A stretch of DNA of 64,000 bases from DATIYF01 sp035517775 (GCA_035517775.1 DATIYF010000025.1:28416-92415); one strand, 5' to 3'. Shown: positions 45,206 to 54,109, numbered from the stretch's first letter. Notes: generated by a model not told the origin, from the sequence alone. Numbers and translations are program-made.

Positions 45206-45618
45206 AGCACCACCCTCCGGAATCTTGGCTAGCTGCATACCCCGGTTTCTGCAATCCGCATGCCAGCCTGCCATCCTATGCAAAACAGACAGTAAACCGG
45301 CCGCGAAGTGACCTCAGGGCGTATTGTTTGCCCCCAAGACAGCAACAATTACGTACAGGAAAGACTGTAGTGGCGACGCCGGCCGCGGCCGCCCGCGCCG
45401 CTACGACAAAGGCAAGGCAAGCCACGGCTCGTCCGACGATGACCCGGCGAGTAGTTCGCGAGGCGCCCTTCCCGTACAGCAGCATGCCCCGGCGATTACT
45501 GTCTCCCACCGATTGTTCCCCGCTCACGCCCGGCTTAACTTGATGCCAGGCGCAGGAGATTTTCTTTCAGAGCTTCCCGCGCCTTTTGAATTTGCAAATC
45601 TTTCACCAGGAGAACGCA
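45206..45618. other. Intergenic region, no supported gene
   Basis: This 413-base gap contains short open frames on both strands with Ala/Arg-rich translations, no family motif and no convincing ribosome site. I see no RNA gene or repeat in it. Confidence 0.4.
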
Positions 45619-45837
45619 ATGACCAACGAGACAAAGAACACCACTTGCAAGGCATGCGGCCAGTCTTTCTCGACCGAGCAGGAGCGGGCGCAGCATGAAC
45701 GCGAATCGCATCCTGAGACCGGAAGCTCGCGCGGCAGTACCGGAACGACGGAGACAGGCCAGGGTCAAGGTCAGGGTCAGGGTCAGGGTCAGGGTCAGGG
45801 TCAGGGTCAGGGTCCAGGCCAGCGCAAAACGGCGTGA
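45619..45837 (+). CDS. Small C2H2 zinc-finger-like protein with Gly-Gln repeat tail
   Basis: A 72-residue protein. Residues 10-31 hold one C2H2-like finger: Cys-x2-Cys-x12-His-x4-His (CKACGQSFSTE...HERESH). The tail is a Gly-Gln repeat of about ten units, encoded by tandem GGTCAG hexamers. AGGAG precedes the ATG at 45619. Classical C2H2 fingers are rare but known in bacteria. The tail looks unstructured and could vary in length between strains. Confidence 0.7.
   Translation: MTNETKNTTCKACGQSFSTEQERAQHERESHPETGSSRGSTGTTETGQGQGQGQGQGQGQGQGQGPGQRKTA
45763..45816 (+). repeat. GGTCAG hexamer tandem repeat inside coding sequence
   Basis: Seven identical GGTCAG units (45769-45810) are flanked by GGTCAA and GGTCCA variants. 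The unit is in frame and encodes Gly-Gln, so slippage by whole units would change only the length of the tail. Confidence 0.9.
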
Positions 45838-45925
45838 TGCGATTGCGGCGGACCCACCTACGAATTCAGCGTGATGACCACGCCCAACCAGAGGATGGGT
45901 TCCGAGGCCCTGGGGTGTAAGCAGG

Positions 45926-45951
45926 AAAAAAAATCGCCGGCTTCGGCCGGC
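45926..45951 (-). terminator. Hairpin with UUCG-type loop and T run on the minus strand
   Basis: GCCGGC (45936-45941) and GCCGGC (45946-45951) pair around a TTCG loop. On the minus strand the stem is followed by GA and eight T, the form of an intrinsic terminator for leftward transcription. On the plus strand it lies just before the ribosome site of the DUF3309 gene. Confidence 0.5.
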
Positions 45952-45968
45952 CTCCCGGAGGACTTGAA

Positions 45969-46121
45969 ATGTCCACAATTGTGATCATTCTGCTGATTTT
46001 GCTGTTGCTCGGGGCCCTGCCTACCTGGCCCTACAGCACAGGCTGGGGATACTATCCGAGCGGCGGCCTGGGCTTGATTCTGCTGATTGTGGTCGTGCTG
46101 GCAATTGCAGGCCGCTTGTAG
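45969..46121 (+). CDS. DUF3309-family small membrane protein
   Basis: A 50-residue hydrophobic protein: STIVIILLILLLLGALPTWP, then YSTGWGYYPSGGLG and a second hydrophobic stretch ending AGRL. This matches the DUF3309 family (two membrane helices around a W-G-Y-x-PSGGLG loop). GGAGGA seven bases upstream fixes the ATG. Function unknown; members often sit near stress genes, and here CsbD follows on the opposite strand. Confidence 0.85.
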   Translation: MSTIVIILLILLLLGALPTWPYSTGWGYYPSGGLGLILLIVVVLAIAGRL

Positions 46122-46146
46122 CCTTTAGCCAACGGCAATGAAAATC

Positions 46147-46176
46147 GGGCGGCGCGCAAGCGCCGCCCCTCTTTTT
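46147..46176 (+). terminator. Rho-independent terminator
   Basis: GGGCGGCGC (46147-46155) pairs with GCGCCGCCC (46160-46168) around GCAA and is followed by CTCTTTTT. It lies 25 bases after the DUF3309 stop, in front of the convergent csbD-like gene; the minus strand also has a short T run. Confidence 0.85.
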
Positions 46177-46208
46177 GCTAATGGCTGTGGGAAAGCGGAA
46201 CTCTGGGC

Positions 46209-46454
46209 TTAGCTGGCTTTCCGCTCCCGCTCCTGCTGTTCATGCTCGCTGCTAGTGGCCGAGGGCAGGTTCCAGGACTCTACCTGCGTCTGCGCTTCTT
46301 CCTTGGTGATGCCGTAGCGCTCCTGGATTTTCCCAATCAATTGATCGCGCTTTCCGGCGATGACGTCGAGGTCGCCATCGGTCAGGCGGCCCCATTTTTC
46401 CTTGACCGCGCCCTTGGCTTGCTTCCACTTGCCTTCAATCTGGTCCCAGTTCAT
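46209..46454 (-). CDS. CsbD-family stress protein
   Basis: An 81-residue protein of the CsbD family: NWDQIEGKWKQAKGAVKEKW, then GDLDVIAGKRDQLIGKIQER and YGITKEEAQTQVESW. CsbD-like proteins are small, helical and induced by general stress in many bacteria; their molecular role is not established. AGGAT lies upstream of the ATG. It faces the DUF3309 gene with a terminator between them. Confidence 0.93.
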   Translation of the reverse strand: MNWDQIEGKWKQAKGAVKEKWGRLTDGDLDVIAGKRDQLIGKIQERYGITKEEAQTQVESWNLPSATSSEHEQQERERKAS

Positions 46455-46980
46455 GGCTTGTATCCTTTCGCGCCCCGAAGATGATTTTCAGCCAGCCCGA
46501 GAAGCCGACCGACAGAGGCTCCCCGAGAGTAGAACGCAGCCCCGGAAAAGAAAATCCAGTTCGGCAGGTAATGCGCACTGACAACGGACTGTAGTCGCCA
46601 CCACCCCCGGCAAAAGAGCAATCTTTGCCGCAGCCAAGATCGCGCCAGGCTGGCAGGCCGGTTTCCCCGCTATTTGGGGTCAAAATACATGGTCTTCTCT
46701 GGGTTGCTACGCAATCTCCCCAATACCGCCCTGCCGGCAATTGACTTACACTGTGGTGTTCAGTGCGCTGTCCGTCCTGGGCAAATGAGCGTGTGGACGG
46801 CTGGCAACATGGCCCCGTAAAAATCTGTGGGGAAGCACAGCTTCCGCTCCCGTAGCAGGTCGCAGTCGCGAAAGACTCGATCATGAGGAAAAGCACCTCC
46901 AGACTTCTCTTCACACAGCGCGGCAATCCATGCCATGCTATGAGCTTGCGTGTTCTTATCTCTTCAAGCGAGGGCTGCGG
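46455..46980. other. Intergenic region between divergent genes
   Basis: This 526-base gap between csbD (leftward) and the LuxR-type regulator (rightward) contains no supported gene. A dyad CCCC-GCTATTT-GGGG lies at 46665-46679. A minus-strand reading across the gap shows fragments similar to a receiver domain, but that is the shadow of the regulator gene. Confidence 0.4.
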
Positions 46981-47661
46981 GTGAGTACACTTCGCATACT
47001 GGTAGCGGATGACCACGAGATTGTGCGCCAGGGCATTCGCTCGCTGGTGACCAGCCACCCGGCATGGGAGGTATGCGGCGAGGCCAACAATGGCCGGGAA
47101 GCGGTAGAGAAAACCGCCCAGCTCAAGCCGGATATTGTGATCCTCGATATCGGCATGCCCAACCTGAACGGACTGAATGCGACTCGGCTGATTTTGCAGG
47201 CCGATCCCCAAGCCAAGATCCTGGTCTTGACCATGCACGACTCCGATCAGGTGGTGCGCGAGGTTCTGGAGGCGGGCGCGCGCGGTTATCTGCTCAAATC
47301 CGATGCCGGCCGCGACCTCACCACTGCCATTGAGGCTTTGCAGCGCAACAAGACGTTTTTCACTTCCAAAGTCGCCGAAATGGTGCTGGATAATTTTCGC
47401 CGGGGAAAACCACAACCTGAGGGACCTTTCAGGAACGCTCTAACTCCGCGCGAGAGGGAGGTTGTGCAATTGCTGGCCGAAGGCAAGAGCACCAAGGAAG
47501 TGGCGGCGGTGCTGGGCCTCAGTGTCAAGACTGCAGAAACTCATCGCTCCAACATCATGCGCAAGCTCGACATTCACTCCGTGAGCGAGTTAGTTCTATA
47601 TGCGGTGCGCAATAACATCGTGCAGGTTGCCCAGCCGGTTCCTCCCAACCCGGAAGAATGA
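46981..47661 (+). CDS. NarL/FixJ-type response regulator
   Basis: A 226-residue regulator. The receiver domain has ILVADDHEIVRQGIRSLV, the phospho-Asp in DIVILDIGMPNLNG and the Lys in YLLKSDAG. The LuxR-type helix-turn-helix follows: LTPREREVVQLLAEGKSTKE, then VAAVLGLSVKTAETHRSNIM. The start is the GTG at 46981, seven bases after GAGGG. It closely resembles the regulator at 48361 and is a plausible partner for one of the HisKA_3 kinases. Confidence 0.93.
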   Translation: MSTLRILVADDHEIVRQGIRSLVTSHPAWEVCGEANNGREAVEKTAQLKPDIVILDIGMPNLNGLNATRLILQADPQAKILVLTMHDSDQVVREVLEAGARGYLLKSDAGRDLTTAIEALQRNKTFFTSKVAEMVLDNFRRGKPQPEGPFRNALTPREREVVQLLAEGKSTKEVAAVLGLSVKTAETHRSNIMRKLDIHSVSELVLYAVRNNIVQVAQPVPPNPEE

Positions 47662-47764
47662 CCGGGCGCGGCAATCCGGTGCATCCTGTATCAGCCGCCG
47701 GCGGCGACTCTTCACTCCTAGGTAAACCGAAGAAAACAACCATATTCGTGGTGTATTTCATACC

Positions 47765-47794
47765 GTCATCTATGGTTTCCACCTGATAGATGAC
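47765..47794. promoter_or_regulatory. Perfect 9-bp inverted repeat upstream of receiver gene
   Basis: GTCATCTAT (47765-47773) and ATAGATGAC (47786-47794) are perfect complements separated by 12 bases. This is an operator-like dyad, or a hairpin in the leader. It overlaps an ATG at 47790, which is a reason to place the gene start further downstream. Confidence 0.45.
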
Positions 47795-47852
47795 GAGGCG
47801 TTTTCCCTGTAGCTTGAGCGTGATTGGGCTTAGTCGTATCGCGGTTGCGCTT

Positions 47853-48299
47853 ATGCCTATGCGGACCAATCCCGGCGGCGAGATTTCTGCTGAGTCGCAG
47901 GCGAGCCCGCCTCAAATCCTGATTGTGGATGACCATGATTTCACGCGAGCCGCGGTTCGCCGCCTTCTGGAGATGAACCGTCATTGGCAGATCTGTGGCG
48001 AAGCCGCGGATGGCCAGGAAGCGGTAGAAGCGGCCAAGCGCCTGCGGCCCGACGTAATCGTCATGGATTTGAACATGCCCCGTATGAATGGGCTGCAGGC
48101 AGCGGACCGGATTTCGAGGACCGTGCCCCAGTCGCGGGTGCTGCTGTTCACTATCCAGGAAAGCGATAAACTCCCGCAAGTATCACAAACAGGAATATGG
48201 GGCGTGGTGAGTAAGTTGGATGCCGCCCGGGAGCTGCCTGAGGCAGTGGAAACCGTGCTGCACGGTAAGCATTACTACCATGACGGCGATGGCAGTTGA
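47853..48299 (+). CDS. Single-domain response regulator
   Basis: A receiver-only protein of about 148 residues. QILIVDDHDFTRAAVRRLLE has the acidic pocket, DVIVMDLNMPRMNG the phospho-Asp, LLFTIQES the Thr and GVVSKLDA the Lys. No DNA-binding domain follows; it ends in HGKHYYHDGDGS. The start is uncertain: ATGs exist at 47790, 47853 and 47859, none with a clear ribosome site. The first lies inside an inverted repeat. Confidence 0.82.
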   Translation: MPMRTNPGGEISAESQASPPQILIVDDHDFTRAAVRRLLEMNRHWQICGEAADGQEAVEAAKRLRPDVIVMDLNMPRMNGLQAADRISRTVPQSRVLLFTIQESDKLPQVSQTGIWGVVSKLDAARELPEAVETVLHGKHYYHDGDGS

Positions 48300-48318
48300 C
48301 TGCCGAAAATTCGCTGCA

Positions 48319-48347
48319 CGTGCCAGGCAGGTTGCCTGCCTGGCACG
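48319..48347. terminator. Long perfect hairpin between convergent genes
   Basis: CGTGCCAGGCAGG and CCTGCCTGGCACG form a perfect 13-bp stem with a 3-base loop (TTG) between the ends of two convergent regulator genes. There is no T run, but stem strength and position suggest a bidirectional terminator. Confidence 0.6.
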
Positions 48348-48360
48348 CCAGCAGATCGGC

Positions 48361-49029
48361 TCAGACAGTGACGGGGGCCACGTGAATAATGCTGTTGCGC
48401 ACGGCGTAGAGCACCAGATCGCTCACTGAGTGGATATCGAGCTTGCGCATGATATTGGCGCGGTGAGTCTCAGCCGTCTTTACGCTGAGTCCCAGGGCGC
48501 AGGCCACTTCCTTGGTGCTCTTCCCTTCCGCCAGCAGTTGCACAATCTCACGCTCGCGCGGGGTCAGGGGGCTGGCCGTGGCCGCGACGCCCGCCCCGGG
48601 GCCGCCCTTCAGGAAGCCATCGAGCACCATAGAGGCCACACGTGAGGTGAAGTAGGTCTTGCCCTGGCGCAGAGCCTCGACCGCTGTGACCAGGTCACGG
48701 GCCGCATCCGATTTCAACAGGAAACCGCGGGCCCCGGCCACCAGCACCTCGTGAATCACCTGCTCGGTGTCGTGCAGGGTCAGGATCAGGATCTTGGTTC
48801 TAGGGTCTGCCTTGAGCAGCTGGCGCGTGGTCTCAAGGCCGTTGAGGTTGGGCATGGCGATATCCAGCACGATGACGTCAGGCTTTAGTTCTACGGCTTT
48901 CTGCAGAACGTCGCGTCCGTCGGCGCTTTCGCCGCACACCACCCAGCCCGGCTGGCCTTCCAGCAAGGCGCGCAACCCGCGCCGTACCACTTCGTGATCG
49001 TCGGCAACCAGAATTCGTAGCGAGGGCAT
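48361..49029 (-). CDS. NarL/FixJ-type response regulator
   Basis: A 222-residue regulator with a complete receiver domain (LRILVADDHEVVRRGLRALL; DVIVLDIAMPNLNG; FLLKSDAA) and a LuxR-type HTH (LTPREREIVQLLAEGKSTKE; ACALGLSVKTAETHRANIMR). GGAGG precedes the ATG. It is a close paralogue of the regulator at 46981, with near-identical HTH recognition helices (KTAETHRxNIMRKLDIHSVS), so the two may bind similar sites. Confidence 0.93.
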   Translation of the reverse strand: MPSLRILVADDHEVVRRGLRALLEGQPGWVVCGESADGRDVLQKAVELKPDVIVLDIAMPNLNGLETTRQLLKADPRTKILILTLHDTEQVIHEVLVAGARGFLLKSDAARDLVTAVEALRQGKTYFTSRVASMVLDGFLKGGPGAGVAATASPLTPREREIVQLLAEGKSTKEVACALGLSVKTAETHRANIMRKLDIHSVSDLVLYAVRNSIIHVAPVTV

Positions 49030-49291
49030 GGTTTCCTACCTCCTGAAACAATTTCACTGCTCGACGTGCCTTCAGTCCGAACGGCCCAGCCAGCTCAGGG
49101 GATCACCCCGGAGCAAACGGGCACCCAACCTGCCAGCGGATCTGTTCCAGTTCTGACGGAGAAAAGTTTGCTGCTGAACGACATTACTTTGCCGTTACCA
49201 GTGGTGGGAAGCTATAAGGTGTTTCCTGTATTTTCATCTTGGATTTTGGTTACCGGGGATGAGAACGCGCCATTCGAGGACAGGATAATTT

Positions 49292-52153
49292 TTATTCCCC
49301 TACCAGCAGCGCCACAGGGAACCACTCACAGACTTTGGCCAGCTCAAGCGCGGTTTCTACACTCAAAGTCTCTCCGGTGAAGACATTCCTGTACCGCCGG
49401 GAGCGAAACGATTCGGCCAGGGCCACTGACGTTTGTTTCCAGAACGCTTCACCGAGGGGAAATGCGGAGGGCGAGAGCTTGGCCGTGAGCCGGGGAACAA
49501 TGGCGATCACCGCTTCTGTGCCGCTCTGCCGGGCCAGGGCCACCGCATTCGCGCCGCGCTCACCCTGAGACTCAAGAGCGACATACGCCCCGTGCAGAAA
49601 CAGTTGACTGAAGCGCCGCCGCAAATTTGCCGCCGCGGCCGTACAAGACAATTTGATCTCTGCGCTGGGCCAGTGCTCAAGCATGCTCGCCAGACCACGC
49701 TTGCACTCTTCACTGCAGGACTCGCCTTCGGCCGGCAGGCGAATCTGGCCGAGCATTGCTTTTCGCCCTGCGAAGTCCACCGCCCTGCGATTATCAGGAT
49801 CCACCAGACTTAAGTCCCACAGCTCGGTTCCCTGGTAGAAATCGGGCACCCCCGGGCTGACCGTTTTCAGCACCAGCTGGGCCAGAGAATTGACTACGCC
49901 CGCCATGGCGACGCGCCGCTGAAAGGGCAGAAAGTAACGCAAGAACCGCCGGGCATGCGGCCCGCTCAGGGTGTGGCCCACGAAAGCACGGACCGCGTCG
50001 TCATATTGTGCCGAAGGATGGATCCAGCTGGTATGAATCTTCTCTTCCTTGGTTGCCTTCAACATGTACTGCTGCATGCGTTCCATGAATTCAGGCGGCG
50101 CCTGCTCCTCCGCCTCAGCCGGCCAGGCTCCCAGCAAAGCCTGATAGTAGAAGTACTCGTTGGCCCGGCTAGGGGCCGGGTCGCCGTAAACCGCAGTCTT
50201 GAGCCCGGCGTTCACCCGCGCCCAGCGCGAGAGCTCGCTGCGATACTCTCGCGGAATTTCCGAGAGCACGCTGATGCGGCAGCGGGCATCTTCGCCCCGC
50301 TTGGTGTCGTGGGTGGCGGTGCATAGCATCGAGAGCGGCCACTGCTCCAGCCGGCGGCGATTGGATTCATGGAACTCTGCTACGCTCCGTCCGAAACGCG
50401 CGGGCTCGCCTCCGACCTCATTTAGCGAGAGCAGCGGTCCATAGCGGTAGAAGGCGGTATCTTCCACGCCCTTGGCCTGAACCGGCCCAGTGTACTGCTG
50501 AAATTTCATGGCAAACCTTACCCGGCGGCGGAAGCCCGCTTCCGGGAGGCCGGGCTCGATTCGCGGCAAAAGCATGCGCCGGATGAAGGCGAACATGGAG
50601 GGCTCCTGGGCGGGGCTTTTTCTGAGGGCGGCCGAGGTCGCCGTCTCCACCGCGCGCTCATCAAAGGCGTCATAACCCTCGGCGGTGAAATAGCTGCGAT
50701 AGACGGGAAAGCAGGCCACCACTTCGCGCAGGCCGTCGGTGAGACTGTCGAGGGTGAAATCCCGATAGCGGCGATTGGATTCGGAGATGCGGTTCAGCTC
50801 ATGTGCCAGCACATTCAATTCGCTGGCCATGGAGGTGGTCACGATCAGCTTCTTGCTCTCATACACTAGCCCGGCAAAGCGCTCTTCGTTGCCGGTGAAG
50901 CGAAGATAGGTCTTCTGCAGCTCGGCGCCGCCCGCCGGGTCCACGAACAAGCCGGCAACCTCGTTCAGGAATTCGTATCCCGTGGTGCCGTGCACTGCCC
51001 AATCCCGCCGCAGGGCCTCCCCCGCCGAAAGTATCTTTTCCACTACCACAAAGAGAGGCTGTTCACCGGAAGCGCAGCGGCGCTGCAACTGCTCGAAATA
51101 TTGTTTGGGGTCGAACAGTCCATCTACGTGATCGAGGCGCAGGCCAGTGACCAGCCCCTGGCGGATAAGGTCGCCAATCAGGACGTGGGTAGCTTCAAAG
51201 ACCGCCGGGTCCTCCATGCGAATGCCGGCCAGGTCATTGATATCGAAAAAGCGGCGGTAATTTATTTCGTGCACCGCGGTCTTCCAATAGGAAAGCCGGT
51301 AAGGCTGCTGATCGAGAAGCTGGTGCAGGAAATCAAAACTCGCCGGCTCGCCCGCCGTTCCGTTGAACTCGCGGAGGTTCTGCTCGATGAACCGGCCGAT
51401 ATCCGGAGCCCTGCCAACCAGGGCCGCCAGCCGGTCGGAGGCGACGGACTTCTCCCGCTCCCGCTCTTCCACCCTCTGGGGCGTAGTCTCGGTAGAGGGG
51501 GGAATATGTTCCAGCTGAAACGCAATGCTGAGCAGTTCGCGCAGGCCGGGGTCGTCTTCGCTCAATTGGGCCCGCAGTTGGTCCAGCCGGTGACTCAGCA
51601 ATACCCGCGTCTGGCGCGGGTTCAGCGGCAGGTTATGGCCCGCATATTGCAATGAAAAACTTCCGTTCTCAAACTGGAGTTGCAGCTGTCCCGCCTCCAG
51701 AGCGTTGCCGTACTGATCGTCGAGAATAGGCAGCAGAACTTTGTTCTTCAGCTCGGGCTTGACCGGGTCCCAGTCAATATCGAAGAACGCGGCAAACTGC
51801 GAGGAAGGGCCATTCTCCAGAACGCTGCGCCATTTGAGATTGGCTTGGGGGTCAATGGCCATGTGGTTGGGCACGAAATCCACGATCAAACCCATGGAGT
51901 GTTGCTGCAACTCATGGCAAAAAGCTTCGAACTCCTCGCGCGTGCCCAGCTCCGGGTTAAGACGGTTCTGGTCGCAAATGTCGTAGCCGTGCATGCTGCC
52001 GGGGCGCGCGGCGAAAATGGGAGAGACGTAACATTCGGTGATGCCCAGAGCGGAAAGATAAGGAACGATCTCGCGGGCCTGAGGAAAACCGAAACCCGGG
52101 TGAAGCTGCAGCCGGTAGGTGCTGACAGGAACGCGTGTGGGTCTCTCAGTCAA
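49292..52153 (-). CDS. treY: Malto-oligosyltrehalose synthase
   Basis: A 953-residue GH13 enzyme that turns the reducing end of a maltodextrin into a trehalose unit by transglucosylation. The N-terminus PVSTYRLQLHPGFGFPQARE and GITECYVSPIFAARPGSMHG are TreY hallmarks. The catalytic residues lie in TGLRLDHVDGL (nucleophile Asp), FVVVEKILSAGE (acid/base Glu) and CTATHDTKRGEDAR (Asp). The start appears to be a TTG at 52153, six bases after the treZ stop, with GGAGGG upstream. It is third in a treX-treZ-treY operon. Confidence 0.96.
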   Translation of the reverse strand: MTERPTRVPVSTYRLQLHPGFGFPQAREIVPYLSALGITECYVSPIFAARPGSMHGYDICDQNRLNPELGTREEFEAFCHELQQHSMGLIVDFVPNHMAIDPQANLKWRSVLENGPSSQFAAFFDIDWDPVKPELKNKVLLPILDDQYGNALEAGQLQLQFENGSFSLQYAGHNLPLNPRQTRVLLSHRLDQLRAQLSEDDPGLRELLSIAFQLEHIPPSTETTPQRVEEREREKSVASDRLAALVGRAPDIGRFIEQNLREFNGTAGEPASFDFLHQLLDQQPYRLSYWKTAVHEINYRRFFDINDLAGIRMEDPAVFEATHVLIGDLIRQGLVTGLRLDHVDGLFDPKQYFEQLQRRCASGEQPLFVVVEKILSAGEALRRDWAVHGTTGYEFLNEVAGLFVDPAGGAELQKTYLRFTGNEERFAGLVYESKKLIVTTSMASELNVLAHELNRISESNRRYRDFTLDSLTDGLREVVACFPVYRSYFTAEGYDAFDERAVETATSAALRKSPAQEPSMFAFIRRMLLPRIEPGLPEAGFRRRVRFAMKFQQYTGPVQAKGVEDTAFYRYGPLLSLNEVGGEPARFGRSVAEFHESNRRRLEQWPLSMLCTATHDTKRGEDARCRISVLSEIPREYRSELSRWARVNAGLKTAVYGDPAPSRANEYFYYQALLGAWPAEAEEQAPPEFMERMQQYMLKATKEEKIHTSWIHPSAQYDDAVRAFVGHTLSGPHARRFLRYFLPFQRRVAMAGVVNSLAQLVLKTVSPGVPDFYQGTELWDLSLVDPDNRRAVDFAGRKAMLGQIRLPAEGESCSEECKRGLASMLEHWPSAEIKLSCTAAAANLRRRFSQLFLHGAYVALESQGERGANAVALARQSGTEAVIAIVPRLTAKLSPSAFPLGEAFWKQTSVALAESFRSRRYRNVFTGETLSVETALELAKVCEWFPVALLVGE

Positions 52154-52159
52154 GGCTGC

Positions 52160-54061
52160 TCATCCCTCCGGCTGCTTCGGGGTTGAACGCAAGATTACCG
52201 CACCCGGCCGGGTAAAGCTTATGCGCAAGGGACGGAATGACAGCTCGACAGGTTGGGGGTGGGCGGCGTAACCGGCATCTTCCGTGGTCAGAATCGGAGC
52301 CCACCGCAATTCATGGGGAAGGCGCGAGAGCGGGTGCCCGCCCAGATCATGATTGCCTGATTCGCGGAGTTGAATCGCGGCCAGCAGCTCGTTGCGGCCC
52401 GATCTCCGCTTGAGCAGAAGGCAATGTTCACCCAGAGGCTCGATGGCGAATCCGTTACGCGACGAATCTCCGCAAGCGGATTCTTCCAGCCGGAGGCGTA
52501 GCAGTTGCTTATACAGGTGCAGCATCGCCGCATGAGGCTCCGAGTGCAGCTCCTCCCAGTTCAGCTGGCTGCGGGCAAAGGTTGAGATGCTTTGCGGATC
52601 AGGTATGCGCTCGCGTGCGGCCGGATCGCTGAAACTGGCAAAGCGGGAAAACTCTCTCCGCCTGCCCTCGGTGACTTTCCGTCCTAACTCGGGCTCGTGG
52701 TCGGTGAAGTATTGAAAGGGCGAAGAGCTCGCCCACTCCTGCCCCATGAACAGCAAAGGCGTCTCTGGCGCGAGCAGAAGCAAGACACTGGCGGCGCGGT
52801 AAGACTCCAGGCTGGTCAGTTGGTTGAGTCGTTCGCCCAGGGCGCGGTTCCCGACCTGGTCGTGGTTCTGCAAGCAAATCACGAAGGCCGGCGGCGGCAA
52901 GACCGCAGGGTCGGTGCCGCGATTGCGGCCGAAGTAAGCAGCATGCTGCCCGCAGTAAAACCAGCCCTGCCGCACGGTAGTGGCGATATCAGCTGCGGTC
53001 CCCGAGTAGTCAGAGAAATAGCCATCGCTCTCCCCGGTCAGGCGGCGATGCACCTCGTGGTGGAAATCGTCGGCCCAAAGGCCATTGAGCCCCCAGCCGC
53101 CTGCGTTGCGCGGGGTTGCGATGCGGCCCAGGTTGCGGTCGTCCTCGGCGATCACCAGCACTTGGCGCCGCTCGCCCTCCATCGAACGTTCCACCGCTTG
53201 GGCAAGCTCGGCCAGAAAATGCCTGGGGCTGTCGTCAATGATGGCGTGGGTTGCATCGAGGCGTAATCCATCAAAATGGTATTCATGGATCCAGTGCAGC
53301 GCATTCTCGATGAAAAATCGCCGGACCAATTCGCTGTGGGCGCCATCGAAATTCAGCGCCGCTCCCCATGGGCTGTGATGGCGCTGGGAAAGAAAGAACG
53401 GACTGAACGCCGCGAGATAAGAACCATCCGGCCCCAGGTGGTTGTAAACCACATCCAGGTGTACGGCGAGGCCGATCTCGTGCGCCGAATTTACGAAGCG
53501 CCGCAGATCGCCGGGCGTCCCGTAGCAATGCGCCGGGGCGAACAGCGAAGCGCCGTCGTATCCCCAGTTGCGCGATCCGGGAAAATCGGCGACTGGCATC
53601 AGCTCGACCGCGGTCGCTCCGAGATCGCGAAGCAGGGGCAGTTTTTGCTGTGCCGCGGCGAAGGTGCCCTCGGGCGTGAAGGTTCCGATGTGCAATTCGT
53701 ACAGGACGAGCCGCTCGCGGCTCAGACCCTGCCAGGAATCGTCGGACCATGAAAAATTCGACGGATTCACCAACTGCGACGGCCCATGCACGCCATGAGG
53801 TTGAAATCGTGAAGCCGGGTCGGGCCAGGCATCTCCTTCATCGAGCCGGTAGCGGTATAAATCTCCCGGGCTCGCTGTCTCCACCTGCGCAGAGAAAAAC
53901 CCCTGCGCGTCCTTCTCCATGGCAAGTTCCCTTCTCAAGCCCGTGACGCTTTCGCCGGACGGCTCGAGCACGAGCTCCACGCGCCGGGCCTGCGGCGCCC
54001 ACACGCGGAATGTCGCCGCATTTTGCCGCCATATGGCGCCGAAAAATGGTTGCCATTTCAT
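52160..54061 (-). CDS. treZ: Malto-oligosyltrehalose trehalohydrolase
   Basis: A 633-residue GH13 enzyme that releases trehalose from the TreY product. An N-terminal CBM48-like domain (AATFRVWAPQARRVELVLEP) leads to the catalytic barrel with LYELHIGTFTPEGTF, the nucleophile Asp in FDGLRLDATHAI, the acid/base Glu in VIAEDDRNLG and the Asp in LQNHDQVGNRALGER. GGGGAG precedes the ATG. The gene lies 48 bases after treX and 6 before treY. Confidence 0.96.
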   Translation of the reverse strand: MKWQPFFGAIWRQNAATFRVWAPQARRVELVLEPSGESVTGLRRELAMEKDAQGFFSAQVETASPGDLYRYRLDEGDAWPDPASRFQPHGVHGPSQLVNPSNFSWSDDSWQGLSRERLVLYELHIGTFTPEGTFAAAQQKLPLLRDLGATAVELMPVADFPGSRNWGYDGASLFAPAHCYGTPGDLRRFVNSAHEIGLAVHLDVVYNHLGPDGSYLAAFSPFFLSQRHHSPWGAALNFDGAHSELVRRFFIENALHWIHEYHFDGLRLDATHAIIDDSPRHFLAELAQAVERSMEGERRQVLVIAEDDRNLGRIATPRNAGGWGLNGLWADDFHHEVHRRLTGESDGYFSDYSGTAADIATTVRQGWFYCGQHAAYFGRNRGTDPAVLPPPAFVICLQNHDQVGNRALGERLNQLTSLESYRAASVLLLLAPETPLLFMGQEWASSSPFQYFTDHEPELGRKVTEGRRREFSRFASFSDPAARERIPDPQSISTFARSQLNWEELHSEPHAAMLHLYKQLLRLRLEESACGDSSRNGFAIEPLGEHCLLLKRRSGRNELLAAIQLRESGNHDLGGHPLSRLPHELRWAPILTTEDAGYAAHPQPVELSFRPLRISFTRPGAVILRSTPKQPEG

Positions 54062-54109
54062 GGAGCGGTTGCTCCCCTTTACTCTGAGTTATGGATTGCC
54101 CGAAGGCGT

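Noticed and set aside
45276..45543. Two overlapping ORFs on opposite strands (83 and 71 residues)
   Set aside because: Both translate to Ala/Arg-rich low-complexity sequence without motif, and no ribosome site favours either.
45763..45816. Hexamer array as a CRISPR or centromere-like array
   Set aside because: The units are contiguous without spacers, in frame with the gene and encode Gly-Gln.
46435..47415. A 326-residue minus-strand ORF across the csbD / LuxR regulator gap
   Set aside because: Its N-terminal half is the antisense of the receiver domain at 46981 and the rest covers a non-coding gap; the composition is typical of high-GC shadow ORFs.
49066..49380. A 104-residue plus-strand ORF at the end of treY
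   Set aside because: It overlaps treY by about 90 bases, has no recognisable domain and lacks a good ribosome site.
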